From NCBI RefSeq assembly GCF_016909575.1, contig NZ_JAFBGA010000008.1, forward strand, positions 124,001 to 188,000: a stretch of 64,000 nucleotides of DNA, written 5' to 3'. This DNA comes from Streptomyces sp. HB132 (GTDB lineage: Bacteria; Actinomycetota; Actinomycetes; Streptomycetales; Streptomycetaceae). Positions 15,540 to 25,405 of this stretch are shown here, piece by piece. The notes beneath the pieces were generated by a model. It saw only the letters and a list, made by a program, of their open reading frames with translations. It did no database searches and was not told the DNA's origin. The position numbers and the translations under genes were made by a program. Numbering within the stretch: position 1 is the first letter of the stretch; each line of letters begins with the position of its first letter.

Positions 15540-18502
15540 CAGGCTTCGGCTCCGGACACGGTAGAGGCGGCGGGGGCGACGGGCGGCAGGTAGACGTACA
15601 CGCCGAGGACGTCGGCGGGTTCCTGCGGGACGACCTTCAGGCCGCGGACGATCTCCTCGTTGGCCTTGCGCACCCGGCGGTGCGAGGCGTCGAGCTCGGC
15701 GGCCAGATTCGTGCCGTACTCCGTGAGGTGTGCGGCGAGGTCCCCCAGGCCGTCCAGGGCACGGGAGATGGCGTTGTGGGCGGACTGCTCGTGGGTGTTC
15801 GCCACGGCGCGGGCCGCGAGGAGGGCAGCGGCCGCGTCGTCGTCGAGCCAGCGGGCGCGCGACGGCATCCCCTCGAAGGCGAGGAGGCGTGCGTCCTCGG
15901 CGACGACCTGCCGTTCGCCGGTGCGGGACGGGAGGGTGAGGTGGAAGCGGTAGCGGACCAGCAGGAGCGTGGTGCGGGTGGTGACCGCGTCCGTGGTGAC
16001 GACGCCGCAGCGCCGTGCCGGGCGGGGGCCGAGCGCCTTCACGTCCAGCGCCGAGTCCAGGACGTAGGAGGCGATGGCGCCGATCGCCGGGTCGGTGCGG
16101 ACCAGGGCGGCCTCGCCGCGGGCGATCGCCGGGGTGGTGCGGAAGGGGATCTCGCGGTTCTCCTCGACGAGCCGGTTGCCCAGGGTCGCTGCGAGCGCGT
16201 CCCGCAGGCCCGCCGGGGTGCCGCCGGCCTGGGCGGTGAAGTCACCGGTGCCGTCGCGTGGGTCACGGACCAGCGCGTCCAGGTCGCGCAGGGCCTCCAG
16301 GGCGAAACCACGGACCTCCTCCGCGCCGCCGAGCGCGGCCCGCACGGCGGCGACCTCGCGGGCCACCTCCTCCGGGTGGATCGCGCGCTGGGCGTACTTC
16401 GAGCGGGAGGTCTTCTCCCGCTCGGCCGCCGAGGACCACTCGCGCTCGATGCGGTCGAAGGACTCCTGGTGGCCGTCCTCCATGTCGAACAGGCTCTCCT
16501 GGCTGCCCTGCCGCCCGTGCAGCAGCAGCCACTCCACCACCGCGTCGGTGACACCGGACGCGGTCTCGTCGGGGACGGAGACGGAGATGCCCAGGTCCTT
16601 CTTGATCTGCCGGTGCTTCTTGAACAGCACCTCCAGGACCTTGCCGTCGATGCCGTTGTCCTCGCCGTACATGGTGATGACGCGAACCTGGTCGCGCTTC
16701 TGGCCGTAGCGGTCGACGCGTCCCTCCCGCTGGTCGTGCCGGGTCGGGTTCCACGCCAGGTCGTAGTGGACGACCGCGTCGAAGTGGTGCTGGAGGTTGA
16801 CGCCCTCGGACAGGCAGTCGGTGGCGATCAGCACCCGGCGGGCAGCCGGGTCGCCGGCCTCTGCGGCCTCTGCGGCCTCGGCGGCGAGCTGCTCGATGCG
16901 CTCAAGACGCTGCTGCGGGGAGAGGGTTCCGGTCACGGCGGCGATCTTCGTCTTCTTGCCGAGCTTGCCGTCGAGCTGATCGGCGAGGTACGTCGCCGTC
17001 GGGATGTAGCGGCAGAAGACGATCGGGTGGTAGCCCTCGGCGATCAGGCCCTTCAGGTGGCGGGTGAGTGCCTTCAGCTTCGCGTCCTCGGCGGGGCCGA
17101 CCAACTCCGCCGCCCGCGAGGCGAGTTCGAGCAGCCGGGCGCCGGCGTCCTCGGACTCGGCGGCACCCGGTGCGACGTCCATGCCCTCCAGCCGGTCGTT
17201 GTCCGCGGAGTCGGCGGCCACCGAGGCACCCAGCAGGTCCGCCTCGTGCGCGGTGCGGGCGACGGCCGACTCGGAGCGGGTCTTCAGCGTCTGCGCGGCG
17301 GCGGCCGGGGAGGACACCATCGAGCGCAGCAGCGCGATCACCGACCACCACGCGATCCGGGCTTCCCGCTTCCCCTGCTCACCGGCCTCCGCGACCCGGT
17401 CACGCGCGTAGGCGATGGCGTCGTCGAGCAGCGCCCGGTAGGCCGGTGTCAGCTTGTACGGCTCGTCCTTCGTCCAGCGGTCCGAGGGGAAGGCGGTCCG
17501 CTCGGCCAGCGAGTCGTCGGTGAGACCGTCCTCCTTGGTGAGGTAGGTGCGGACGTCGGCGCGCTTGCGGGCCACGAAGTGCTCGGCGAGCTTCGCCCGC
17601 CCCGCCGGGGACTCCAGGTCCAGGGTCGCCAGTTCGGGCCGTACCAGACCCAGCAGGTTGCGGAAGGCGGACTCCTTGCCGGAGTGCGGGGTCGCCGTCA
17701 GCAGCAGCAGATGGCGGTCGGCGTCGGCGGAGACCTTCCGCAGCAGCTCGTAGCGGAGCTGGTTCGACGCGGAGGACGCGCCGCCCTGCGTCGCGTCGTC
17801 GGCGGCCACGCAGGAGTGCGCCTCGTCGACGATCACCAGGTCGGGGCAGTGCCTGAGGAAGTCCTCACGGTGCCGGGTCGACTTGATGAAGTCCGTCGAG
17901 ATGATCGTGTACGGGTGCCTGTCGAACAGGGACTGGCCCAGCTCCAGCCCGCGTTCCAGCCGCGACACCGTGGAGGCCAGGACCAGTTCGGCGTCGATGC
18001 CGAACTTCTCCCGCAGCTCGCCCTGCCACTGCTCGGCCAGCGACGGGGAGCACAGCACCGCCAGCCGCGTCGCCTCGCCCTGTGCCAGCAGCTCCTTGGC
18101 GATGAGCCCCGCCTCGATCGTCTTGCCGATGCCGACGTCGTCCGAGATCAGCAGCCGTACGGTGCGCTGCCGCAGCGCCATCAGCAGCGGGACCAGCTGG
18201 TAGGCCCGGGGTTCCACGGCGATCGACGCCAGGGAACGGAACGGACCCGCCCCCGAACGGAAGCCGATGCGCAGCGCCGTGCGCAGCAGACCGGCGGCCC
18301 GCTGGTCGCCCAGGTCGGACGGGCTCGGCGGTGCGAACTCGGCCGGACGCACCTCCTCGAAGGAGGGAAAGACGGCCGCGACGTCGTCCTCGCTCCCACC
18401 CAGGGGGCGCAGCACCAGCATGTCGGCGGCGCTCTCGGGCAGCACCACCCATTCCCGGCCACGGGCGGCGACCAGCGAGCCGGCTGTGTACGTGAGGCTC
18501 AT
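15539..18502 (-). CDS. SNF2-type helicase/translocase (DrmD/BrxH-like)
   Basis: A 987-residue superfamily-2 ATPase. Walker A is DDVGIGKT (Lys near 127), the Walker B box is VIVDEAHSC near 222, motif III is [11 protein letters not shown], and the C-terminal helicase half ends in [17 protein letters not shown] followed by [13 protein letters not shown]. Short QxxGRxxRxGQ-like spacing and the long C-terminal extension match helicases that accompany phage-defence methyltransferases (DrmD of class 1 DISARM, BrxHII of BREX). Start at ATG 18502; the stop overlaps the methyltransferase ATG. The upstream kinase-helicase gene ends 42 bases before, so the three form one operon. The assignment to SNF2-like defence helicases is firm; the exact system is not. 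Confidence 0.88.
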   Translation of the reverse strand: MSLTYTAGSLVAARGREWVVLPESAADMLVLRPLGGSEDDVAAVFPSFEEVRPAEFAPPSPSDLGDQRAAGLLRTALRIGFRSGAGPFRSLASIAVEPRAYQLVPLLMALRQRTVRLLISDDVGIGKTIEAGLIAKELLAQGEATRLAVLCSPSLAEQWQGELREKFGIDAELVLASTVSRLERGLELGQSLFDRHPYTIISTDFIKSTRHREDFLRHCPDLVIVDEAHSCVAADDATQGGASSASNQLRYELLRKVSADADRHLLLLTATPHSGKESAFRNLLGLVRPELATLDLESPAGRAKLAEHFVARKRADVRTYLTKEDGLTDDSLAERTAFPSDRWTKDEPYKLTPAYRALLDDAIAYARDRVAEAGEQGKREARIAWWSVIALLRSMVSSPAAAAQTLKTRSESAVARTAHEADLLGASVAADSADNDRLEGMDVAPGAAESEDAGARLLELASRAAELVGPAEDAKLKALTRHLKGLIAEGYHPIVFCRYIPTATYLADQLDGKLGKKTKIAAVTGTLSPQQRLERIEQLAAEAAEAAEAGDPAARRVLIATDCLSEGVNLQHHFDAVVHYDLAWNPTRHDQREGRVDRYGQKRDQVRVITMYGEDNGIDGKVLEVLFKKHRQIKKDLGISVSVPDETASGVTDAVVEWLLLHGRQGSQESLFDMEDGHQESFDRIEREWSSAAEREKTSRSKYAQRAIHPEEVAREVAAVRAALGGAEEVRGFALEALRDLDALVRDPRDGTGDFTAQAGGTPAGLRDALAATLGNRLVEENREIPFRTTPAIARGEAALVRTDPAIGAIASYVLDSALDVKALGPRPARRCGVVTTDAVTTRTTLLLVRYRFHLTLPSRTGERQVVAEDARLLAFEGMPSRARWLDDDAAAALLAARAVANTHEQSAHNAISRALDGLGDLAAHLTEYGTNLAAELDASHRRVRKANEEIVRGLKVVPQEPADVLGVYVYLPPVAPAASTVSGAEA

Positions 18503-18544
18503 GAGATGTCTCAGTTTCTGGAGATCCGGAAGAGGGCGGCGCGG

Positions 18545-21500
18545 TCAGCGCAGGTGGAAGTAGGCGGCCTGGTGGCCGGTGATGGCGTCCCAGTCCGCGT
18601 CCGTGGGGAAGCGGACGACGTCCCAGCCCGCGTCCTCCAGCCGGTAGCCGGCCTCCAGGTCGCGGGTCGCGTCGGCCGGGTGGCCGGGGACGTCGACGAA
18701 CACGGCGAGGCTGGCACCGTCCAGGCGGAAGACGAGGTCGGGGCAGGCTCCCGCCTCCGGGGCCAGGGTCTTGACCTCGTCGGGGAGCCGGTAGCCCTTC
18801 GCCCTGAGCCAGCCGAGCAGATCGCCGTCCGCGACCAAGGCGGCCAGATCCGTCTCCAGCACGGTCGGCGAGGGCGCCGGGGTGCTCGTGGGAGGGGAGT
18901 CCACCGTGCGCGCGGCCGGGGAGTTCTGCGGTGCGGTGGTCGCGCTGTCCGCCGCCGGGGCCAGCCTGCGGAAGAGTTCGCTGCGGGACTCTCCCCGGTC
19001 CTCCCGCTCGGTGCGGGCGCCGGCCAGCCGCTCCAGCAGCGGCCGGGCGCTGTGCCGGCTCAGCCTGCGGTGGTGGGTCTGGTTGGCGTAGGAAAGCAGG
19101 CAGGCGTAGCAGCCGCGGGCGCACTGCTCGTCGTCCGACGGCCCGCCCTCGTCCTTGCCGGTCTCCGGGTCGAAGTGGCAGATCTCCATGGCGGTCCTGG
19201 CCGCCTTGGCGAGGGCGTCCTTGTCGTGCTGGATACGGCGCAGCACACCGGCGCCACCCTCGGCCGCCTCCGTGAACAGCAGGTGGCGGCGCGGGCCGTC
19301 GTCCGGAGGCAGCAGCTCCGCGGTCAGCTCGGAGTCCTCCAGCTCGAACGCCGCCTCGATGCCACGCTCCAGGGCGTACAGGAACGACAGGGCCACCGGC
19401 TCGGGCTGCGGCTCGTCCAGGGTGACGACGAGGATGTTGCGGCGGTCCTCCACGTAGGGCAGGACACGCCGCTTGCGGCGCTTCTCGTTGCCGTCCTCGT
19501 CGACCACCGGCATGCCGGTGCCCTCGATGGCGTCCGCCGCGGCCCGGTCGTTGAGCCAGCGGCCGTCGCCGAGGTCGAGCCAGTAGCCGTCCGGCTCGCC
19601 CTCCTTGTCGCGTACCCGGCCGAGGTTGGTGATGCGGACCGTCGCGGAGTCCCCGTAGTCCAGGTCGAGGACCGGAGCGCCTTCGCGGTCGGTCACATGG
19701 GAGGTGAGACGCCCCTTGCGGACGCCGTGGTCCTGGAACGCGTACGAGGTCTCCAGGCGGAAACCCGCCCGGCGGCGCTCCTCCTCGTCGGAGGAGATCC
19801 GCTCACGCGGGGTCGTGTACACGGTGTGCAGGTGGAGCAGGCCGGTGCGCTTGCCCGTCAGCTGCTCGTGGCACATCGTGCAGACGTCCGTGCCGACCTT
19901 GACGGCGTAGTGGTAGCCGCAGCCGTCACAGCGCCTCGCCTCCGCCGTCGCCAGGTCACCCGAGGCGTCCGGCGGCAGCTGCACCCGGGTGACCTGGTAG
20001 CGGGCCCCCTCGTGGTAGATGAGCGCCCCGGGTCCGAACTCCCGGATCGCGAGGAACCGGGGACGCTGCAGGTAGTCGCCGTCGGCGTTGCGGCGGTTGC
20101 CGGACCGCGGGATGTACGCGGCCAGCGGGAGCCGCGGGAAGCTGTAGCCCGGCAGGAACCCCTCGGAGGCCAGATAGCGGTACGGATTGAAGTCGCTCAT
20201 CACCGACTTGCTGTCGGACGAGCGGTTCAGCAGCAGGTTCGTCTGGGTCTCCGCCTCGCGCCGGCGGGTCCGGGCCCGGCCCTGCTCGCCGGGAGTCAGG
20301 GTGTGGTCGACGACCCGCTTGTTCTGCTCGTACTGGTCCATGACGGCCGCCCGGAACAGCTCCCGCCACCGGTCGAAGGACGCGTGGAACTCCTGCGGGG
20401 CCCGCTCGATCCGGTCCTCGATCCACTCGTCGTACCACCACGTGGTGGCCTCGAAGTCCCCGATGAGCGGGGTCAGTACGGTCCGGGCGGTCGCGATCGC
20501 GCGTCGGCGGGCGTCCTCGTCGAGGGACAGGTCGTGGATGTGGGGGAGGAGCGCCAGCGCCATGTGCGGATCGGGGCGGTCGCCGCCGTCCGGGTCGTAG
20601 GCGACGTCGACGACGTCCGGGATCGCCCTGCCGAGCTTCATCCCGGTCTCCGCCAGCCAGATGCCCTGCAGATGGGAGCGGACCAGGTCCTCGTTGGCGA
20701 GGTCCAGACGCGGCGGGGCCACCTGCCCGGACACCATGTCCTGGGAGCGGCGGAAGTAGTACTGATCGTGGCTGTTGCCCGTGGCGCAGTACGTGGTCAC
20801 GAGTGCGGGCTGGCCGGAACGGCCCGCCCGGCCCGAACGCTGCGCGTAGTTCGCCGGGGTCGGCGGGACGTTGCGCATCATCACGGCGTTGAGCGAGGAG
20901 ATGTCCACGCCCAGCTCCATCGTCGGCGAGCAGTACAGCAGGGGCAGTTCGGCGGAGCGGAACTCCCGCTCGCGCTCCAGCCGGTCCTCCGGCGTCACCT
21001 GCGCGGTGTGCTCCCGGGCGAACAGGCCCGCCAGCTCGGCCGCCGCCGTCCGGTACAGGTCACGGAAGAACGGGTTGACCCGCGGCCCCTCGCCGCGGTT
21101 GTACGTGCGCGCCAGCGGGTCGATCGCGCCCCGCTCGCCGTTCCCGGCCCGCCAGACGAGGGCGGCGGCCGACACCCGGAACCCCATGCGCTTCTGGGCC
21201 GCACGGCGCCGGTAGGCCGGGCCGGCGTGCTCCGGAGCCGCCTCCACCTCACGCACCAGGTCCGCCTCGCGCAGCACCCTCAGCAGGTCCTCGATGATGC
21301 CCTGGACGTCCTCCGGGGGGAGGTCGCGCAGCTCGGGCAGATTCCGCCGCAGGTACTTGCCGAACTTGCCGCGGGCCGACAGGAACAGCGCGGAGCGCTC
21401 CATACCCGGCCGCGAGCCGTACGGGTAGGCGGTGCCGACGGTGGGGCGGTCGCTCTCGCTCAGCACCCACGGACCCGCGAGGCGCTCCTCGCTCGCCCGC

Positions 21501-24500
21501 TGCAAGGTGTCGAAGTCGTCGCGGAAGTACTGCACGTCGATGGCGAGGGCGCGCCGCATGAAGTCGAGCAGCGTCCGGGCGATCTCCTCACGCAGCGCGG
21601 GGTCCGCGTCGCGGAGCGCCGCGTGGACGGAATCCCAGCGGTCCGGCTCGGCGGCGATCCAGCCCAGGTCCTCGTAATCGATGCGCAGCAGCCCCGTCTG
21701 CTCGAGGTTCGGCATCGTGATGCGCCAGCCGCGCTCCAGGTCGCGGTAGAGCCGGTACCCCACGACGTCACGGAAGGCCTTCGCCGCACGGCTCTCCATC
21801 GAGGGAGCCAGCTTGCTGTGCTTCGTGTTCGCCGCGTACTCGCGGGGCGTCAGCCCCATCACCTCGGTCACCGCCTCGGCGAGGTCGTCATGGCGCAGCC
21901 CCTCCTCGCCGGCCCGGACCGCGGCCTGGTGGAGGGCGCCGCGCAACTGGGTCACCTGCGCGAAGTCGTTGAAGTGCCCGGCCTGGAGCGACGCGTCCTG
22001 CCGGTTGTCGACGAAGGTGAGGAGCTTGCGCGCCTCCTTGCCCAGGCTCTCCTCCGGCACCGCCCGCAGGGACTTCACGATCGACGCGGAGATCAGGGAG
22101 GTCGCCGAGGAACGCCCTTCCTGGTCGAGGGTGGCGAGCTTGGCGAAGTCCCGGCCGCGGGTCTGCTCGTAGGAGACCTGGCAGTGCACGCAGAACAGGA
22201 ACGGCGCCGGCACGAACGCCGCCACCAGACCCTCGTCCGACTCGTTCCCGAAGGCGTCCACGACGACGCGCTTGGGCACCCGGGGGCGGTAGGACTTCTT
22301 GACGACGGTCACGCCCTGCGCGTCCGGTTCGAGCCACGACTCCGGCAACCGCCGGTCGTCCACGGCCTTCTGCGCATCGGCGGGCCACTCGTAGTCCTCC
22401 CCGGGCACGCCCAGGTACAGATAACCCTCGCCTTCACGGCCCCCGGAGGCGGAGGTGTCCCGGCGCGGCTCGTACCGGAAGGCGCCGCTCTCCTCGGAGC
22501 GCCAGACGGTCAGGTACTCCTGGCCGCACTCGCGGCAGAACGCCAGCGGGAACAGCGGCTTGCCGGCGCTGCCGGGCTGCTCCAGCTGGTAGGTGCGGGT
22601 GAGGGGGCGGGTGAGCGGATCCTCCAGCGTCGTGTAGACGGTGTCGCCCTTGGAGAGGAACTGGTGCAGCCGGAAGGCGAACAGCGGGCGTTCCGTCACC
22701 GGGTGCTTCGCCTGCGCACCGGCCTCCAGGGTGGTGCGGATCGCCTCGCGCACGCTCTCCTCGGCCACACCCGAGGAGTCGGCCAGCTCTCCGGCCGCCG
22801 TCTCCAGGGTGCCCGGGGCACACCGGCGGTACCTCCCCGTGCCCTCCTCGCGCTCCAGACCGAACCGGGACTCCACCCAGCGGGCCAGCGAGTCCTTCGT
22901 CAGCGCGTCGTACGAGCGGGGTGCCGCCGGAACCCGCAGCCGCTCGGCGGGCACGTCCGCCGGGGCCTCCTCGGTAGCCCGGACGAGGGTCTCGCCGATG
23001 ACCCGCTTCGGCAGGACCGTCGTACCGAACAGCCGGCCGGCGACCCTGGCCACCTCGCGCCGCTGGTCCTCCCAGGACCCCTCGGTCGACATGGTCGCCG
23101 AGGTGCCGATGCACTGCAGGGTCGCCGAGGCCCGGCAGGCCTCGCGGACCCGGCGGATCAGGAACGCCACGTCCGCGCCCTGCCTGCCGCGGTAGGTGTG
23201 CAACTCGTCGAAGACGAGGAACTGCAGCCCCTCGGCCATGCGGATCAGGCTGGACCTGTCGTCCGGCCGGGTCAGCATCAGCTCCAGCATCACGTAGTTC
23301 GTCAGCAGGATGTCAGGAGGGTTCCTGCGCAGCTCCCGACGCTGTTCGTCGGACTCCTGCCCGGTGTAACGGGCGAAGGTGACCGGCTCGCCCCCCGTCC
23401 CGAAACCGTGGCGCAGGTACTTCTCCAGCTCGCCGAGCTGCGAGTTGGCCAGGGCGTTCATCGGGTAGACCACGATCGCGCGAACCCGCCCGCCCCCGCC
23501 GGGGCCGGCCGCCTGACGTTCCTTCAGGACGCGGTCCACGATCGGGACGATGTACGCCAGGGACTTGCCGGAACCGGTGCCGGTGGTCAGGACGTAGGAG
23601 TCGCCCGCCTGCGCGGCCTCGATCGCCTGCCGCTGATGGAGGTGGAAGGTCAGCGGACGGCCGTCCGGGCGCCGCGCGTTCTCCTTCTTCCCCGCCTGGA
23701 AGATCTCCGCGCACCTGGGGTGCAGCACGCCGTCCCGCACGAGGTCGGTGACCTGGCCGCCGTCGGCGAAGAAGGGATTGAGCGACAGCCACGGGTCGGG
23801 CCACTGCGACTTCGCCGCCAGGTCGTCCTCGACGAAGCCTTCGATCCGGGCGTCCCGGATCACCGTCGCGCTCTTGGTGAAGTCCTCGTACTCCTCGATC
23901 AGATCGGCGTGGATGCCGAAGACGTCCATCGTCTCGGGCAGGCGCGGCTCCCTGCGCGGCACGGGCGCGGGCGCGGCAGGGGTGCGCTCGGGGAGCAGGG
24001 AACGCAGCCGCGCCACCGGGTCCATCACCCGCCAGTGCGGGGCGAGCAGGTCAGCGGTGTCGTCCGGCGCGAGCGCGAGCGGGACCAGGGCGTCGTGGAC
24101 CTGGGCGGCGTTCTCGGGCCGCAGGTCGGCGTCCTTCTCCAGCAGGCGGCCGACGAGCCGGACCAGCTCGGCGGGAAGGTCCGGGCGCACCAGGGTCAGC
24201 TGCGGCGGCGCTTCGTGCTGATGCTGCTCGGAGAGCTCGAAGGGCGTCCTGGCGGAGAACGGCGGCCGCCCGATGAGCAGTTCGTACAGGATGCAGCCGA
24301 GCGCGTAGAGGTCGGCGAGAGCGGAGACGGGTTCGGCCCGGAACTGCTCCGGGGCCATGTAGCGGGCCGTGCCGACGCTGACGCCCGTGCTGGTCAGCCG
24401 CGTCTGGTCGGGATCGTCGACGATCGAGCCCATGCCGAAGTCGAGGACCTTGAGGGTGCCGTCACCGGTCAGCATCACATTGGCCGGCTTCAGGTCGCGG

Positions 24501-24949
24501 TGGACGACCCCGGCCGTGTGCGCGGCCGTGAGAGCCGCGGCGATCTGGGCTCCGACGGCGGCGGCCCAGGAGACCGGAAGCTGGGGCTCCTCGTCGATGA
24601 GGTCGGCGAGCGGATGACCGTCCAGCAACTCCATGGCCAGGTACGGCAGACCGCTGCCGCCCGGCGTCCCGTCCACGCCGCCGTCGATCAGCAGGGTGAG
24701 GTTCGGGTGCCCCTGGGAGAGCATGCGCATGATCCGCACTTCGCGGCGGAAACGGTCGATCTCCTTGCCGGACCCGGAAGTGTCGACGGCGACCCCGGTC
24801 CGGCCGCGCAACACGGTCTTGACGGCGACCTCGCGGTGCGGGGAGTCCGGGGCGGCACGCAGGTCCTCCGCCCGGTGCACCTCACCCATGTTCCCGCGGC
24901 CCACGACCCCCGTGATCCGGAACCGTTGGTCAACCGTCTCCAGGCTCAC
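18545..24949 (-). CDS. Ser/Thr kinase fused to Lhr/MrfA-like helicase with DUF1998
   Basis: About 2134 residues from the GTG at 24949 (GGAGG four bases upstream; the frame is open 14 codons further to 24991). Residues ~8-270 are a complete Hanks-type kinase: GRGNMGEV loop, VAVKTVL lysine, HRDLKPAN near 149, DFGMGS and MAPEQF. A superfamily-2 helicase follows, with TGTGSGKS near 458, FDELHTYRG near 579, GTSAT, then the C-terminal half with TMELGVDIS and QRSGRAGR near 1371. Zinc-type Cys pairs (CDGC, CTMC) precede a DUF1998 domain with ECxx-like Cys clusters (CARGCYACLLSY near 1955). The last ~85 residues (CPDLVFRLDG, LAVFVDV) look like a small PD-(D/E)xK or Vsr-like fold, possibly inactive. 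DISARM encodes helicase and DUF1998 as separate proteins; here they are joined to a kinase, as a soluble one-chain sensor or regulator. Confidence 0.85.
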   Translation of the reverse strand: MSLETVDQRFRITGVVGRGNMGEVHRAEDLRAAPDSPHREVAVKTVLRGRTGVAVDTSGSGKEIDRFRREVRIMRMLSQGHPNLTLLIDGGVDGTPGGSGLPYLAMELLDGHPLADLIDEEPQLPVSWAAAVGAQIAAALTAAHTAGVVHRDLKPANVMLTGDGTLKVLDFGMGSIVDDPDQTRLTSTGVSVGTARYMAPEQFRAEPVSALADLYALGCILYELLIGRPPFSARTPFELSEQHQHEAPPQLTLVRPDLPAELVRLVGRLLEKDADLRPENAAQVHDALVPLALAPDDTADLLAPHWRVMDPVARLRSLLPERTPAAPAPVPRREPRLPETMDVFGIHADLIEEYEDFTKSATVIRDARIEGFVEDDLAAKSQWPDPWLSLNPFFADGGQVTDLVRDGVLHPRCAEIFQAGKKENARRPDGRPLTFHLHQRQAIEAAQAGDSYVLTTGTGSGKSLAYIVPIVDRVLKERQAAGPGGGGRVRAIVVYPMNALANSQLGELEKYLRHGFGTGGEPVTFARYTGQESDEQRRELRRNPPDILLTNYVMLELMLTRPDDRSSLIRMAEGLQFLVFDELHTYRGRQGADVAFLIRRVREACRASATLQCIGTSATMSTEGSWEDQRREVARVAGRLFGTTVLPKRVIGETLVRATEEAPADVPAERLRVPAAPRSYDALTKDSLARWVESRFGLEREEGTGRYRRCAPGTLETAAGELADSSGVAEESVREAIRTTLEAGAQAKHPVTERPLFAFRLHQFLSKGDTVYTTLEDPLTRPLTRTYQLEQPGSAGKPLFPLAFCRECGQEYLTVWRSEESGAFRYEPRRDTSASGGREGEGYLYLGVPGEDYEWPADAQKAVDDRRLPESWLEPDAQGVTVVKKSYRPRVPKRVVVDAFGNESDEGLVAAFVPAPFLFCVHCQVSYEQTRGRDFAKLATLDQEGRSSATSLISASIVKSLRAVPEESLGKEARKLLTFVDNRQDASLQAGHFNDFAQVTQLRGALHQAAVRAGEEGLRHDDLAEAVTEVMGLTPREYAANTKHSKLAPSMESRAAKAFRDVVGYRLYRDLERGWRITMPNLEQTGLLRIDYEDLGWIAAEPDRWDSVHAALRDADPALREEIARTLLDFMRRALAIDVQYFRDDFDTLQRASEERLAGPWVLSESDRPTVGTAYPYGSRPGMERSALFLSARGKFGKYLRRNLPELRDLPPEDVQGIIEDLLRVLREADLVREVEAAPEHAGPAYRRRAAQKRMGFRVSAAALVWRAGNGERGAIDPLARTYNRGEGPRVNPFFRDLYRTAAAELAGLFAREHTAQVTPEDRLEREREFRSAELPLLYCSPTMELGVDISSLNAVMMRNVPPTPANYAQRSGRAGRSGQPALVTTYCATGNSHDQYYFRRSQDMVSGQVAPPRLDLANEDLVRSHLQGIWLAETGMKLGRAIPDVVDVAYDPDGGDRPDPHMALALLPHIHDLSLDEDARRRAIATARTVLTPLIGDFEATTWWYDEWIEDRIERAPQEFHASFDRWRELFRAAVMDQYEQNKRVVDHTLTPGEQGRARTRRREAETQTNLLLNRSSDSKSVMSDFNPYRYLASEGFLPGYSFPRLPLAAYIPRSGNRRNADGDYLQRPRFLAIREFGPGALIYHEGARYQVTRVQLPPDASGDLATAEARRCDGCGYHYAVKVGTDVCTMCHEQLTGKRTGLLHLHTVYTTPRERISSDEEERRRAGFRLETSYAFQDHGVRKGRLTSHVTDREGAPVLDLDYGDSATVRITNLGRVRDKEGEPDGYWLDLGDGRWLNDRAAADAIEGTGMPVVDEDGNEKRRKRRVLPYVEDRRNILVVTLDEPQPEPVALSFLYALERGIEAAFELEDSELTAELLPPDDGPRRHLLFTEAAEGGAGVLRRIQHDKDALAKAARTAMEICHFDPETGKDEGGPSDDEQCARGCYACLLSYANQTHHRRLSRHSARPLLERLAGARTEREDRGESRSELFRRLAPAADSATTAPQNSPAARTVDSPPTSTPAPSPTVLETDLAALVADGDLLGWLRAKGYRLPDEVKTLAPEAGACPDLVFRLDGASLAVFVDVPGHPADATRDLEAGYRLEDAGWDVVRFPTDADWDAITGHQAAYFHLR

Positions 24950-25027
24950 TTGCCCTCCCCGTTCCCCACCCGACACATGCAAGACGGCCACGTCTCGCAG
25001 GGAGCGTACACCGTACCCCCTGAATGG

Positions 25028-25057
25028 AGAGTAGATGCTGTGCGTTTACGGTGTCAA
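25028..25057 (-). promoter_or_regulatory. Promoter of the three-gene defence operon
   Basis: On the minus strand, a perfect TTGACA is followed after 18 bases by TACTCT, a TAxxxT-type -10 box. It is placed to give a leader of about 70 bases before the GTG at 24949. The remaining intergenic sequence (24950-25405) holds the permease remnant and a weak iron-box-like site. Confidence 0.6.
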
Positions 25058-25109
25058 CGGACTGATTTCCCGTGAATCCTTCGTTGGGGCTTTGGTGTGG
25101 GCCCCGGTG

Positions 25110-25253
25110 TCATGCACGGGACTGCCTGAGCACCCGGATGAAGTGCGGTGCTCCGACCAGGGCGACCATGAGGCCCGCCGACATCTGGGCGGGTGCGACG
25201 AGCGTGCGGCCGAGGGCGTCGGCCACGCGGACCAGCAGTCCCCCGAGCGGCAT
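25110..25253 (-). pseudogene. C-terminal remnant of a FecCD-family siderophore permease
   Basis: Minus-strand codons ending in TGA at 25110 read MPLGGLLVRVADALGRTL, then VAPAQMSAGLMVALVGAPHF and a basic tail. This is the highly characteristic last ~45 residues of FecCD/BtuC-type iron-siderophore ABC permeases (the ADxxGRTxxAPxExPxGxxxALxGAPxF pattern). Nothing recognisable of the other ~300 residues precedes it, so it is a fragment. It lies at the outer end of the defence region, between the operon promoter and the C39-like gene. Confidence 0.65.
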
Positions 25254-25405
25254 CGCCACCGCGATGGCGCGACCGTGCCGGGCGCCCACCAGTGGACTGT
25301 GACGGCAAGCGGAATATAGCCTTTTCGAAGTTAGGTGACCCTTAGTCGGCGAGGGTGCCGAGGTTGACCCCACCCCACTCCCTCCGACCCGTAAGGAGCA
25401 CCACG

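Noticed and set aside
11427-24949. Calling the operon a complete DISARM or BREX system
   Set aside because: No PLD nuclease (drmC), PglZ, BrxL or P-loop PglY-like gene is present in the window, and helicase and DUF1998 are fused to a kinase, so only a likeness is claimed.
15680-25075. Very long open frame on the plus strand opposite the defence operon
   Set aside because: It mirrors the codon structure of three minus-strand genes with clear domains; long antisense frames are normal at this GC content. Its product is Arg/Gly/Val-rich with no domain.
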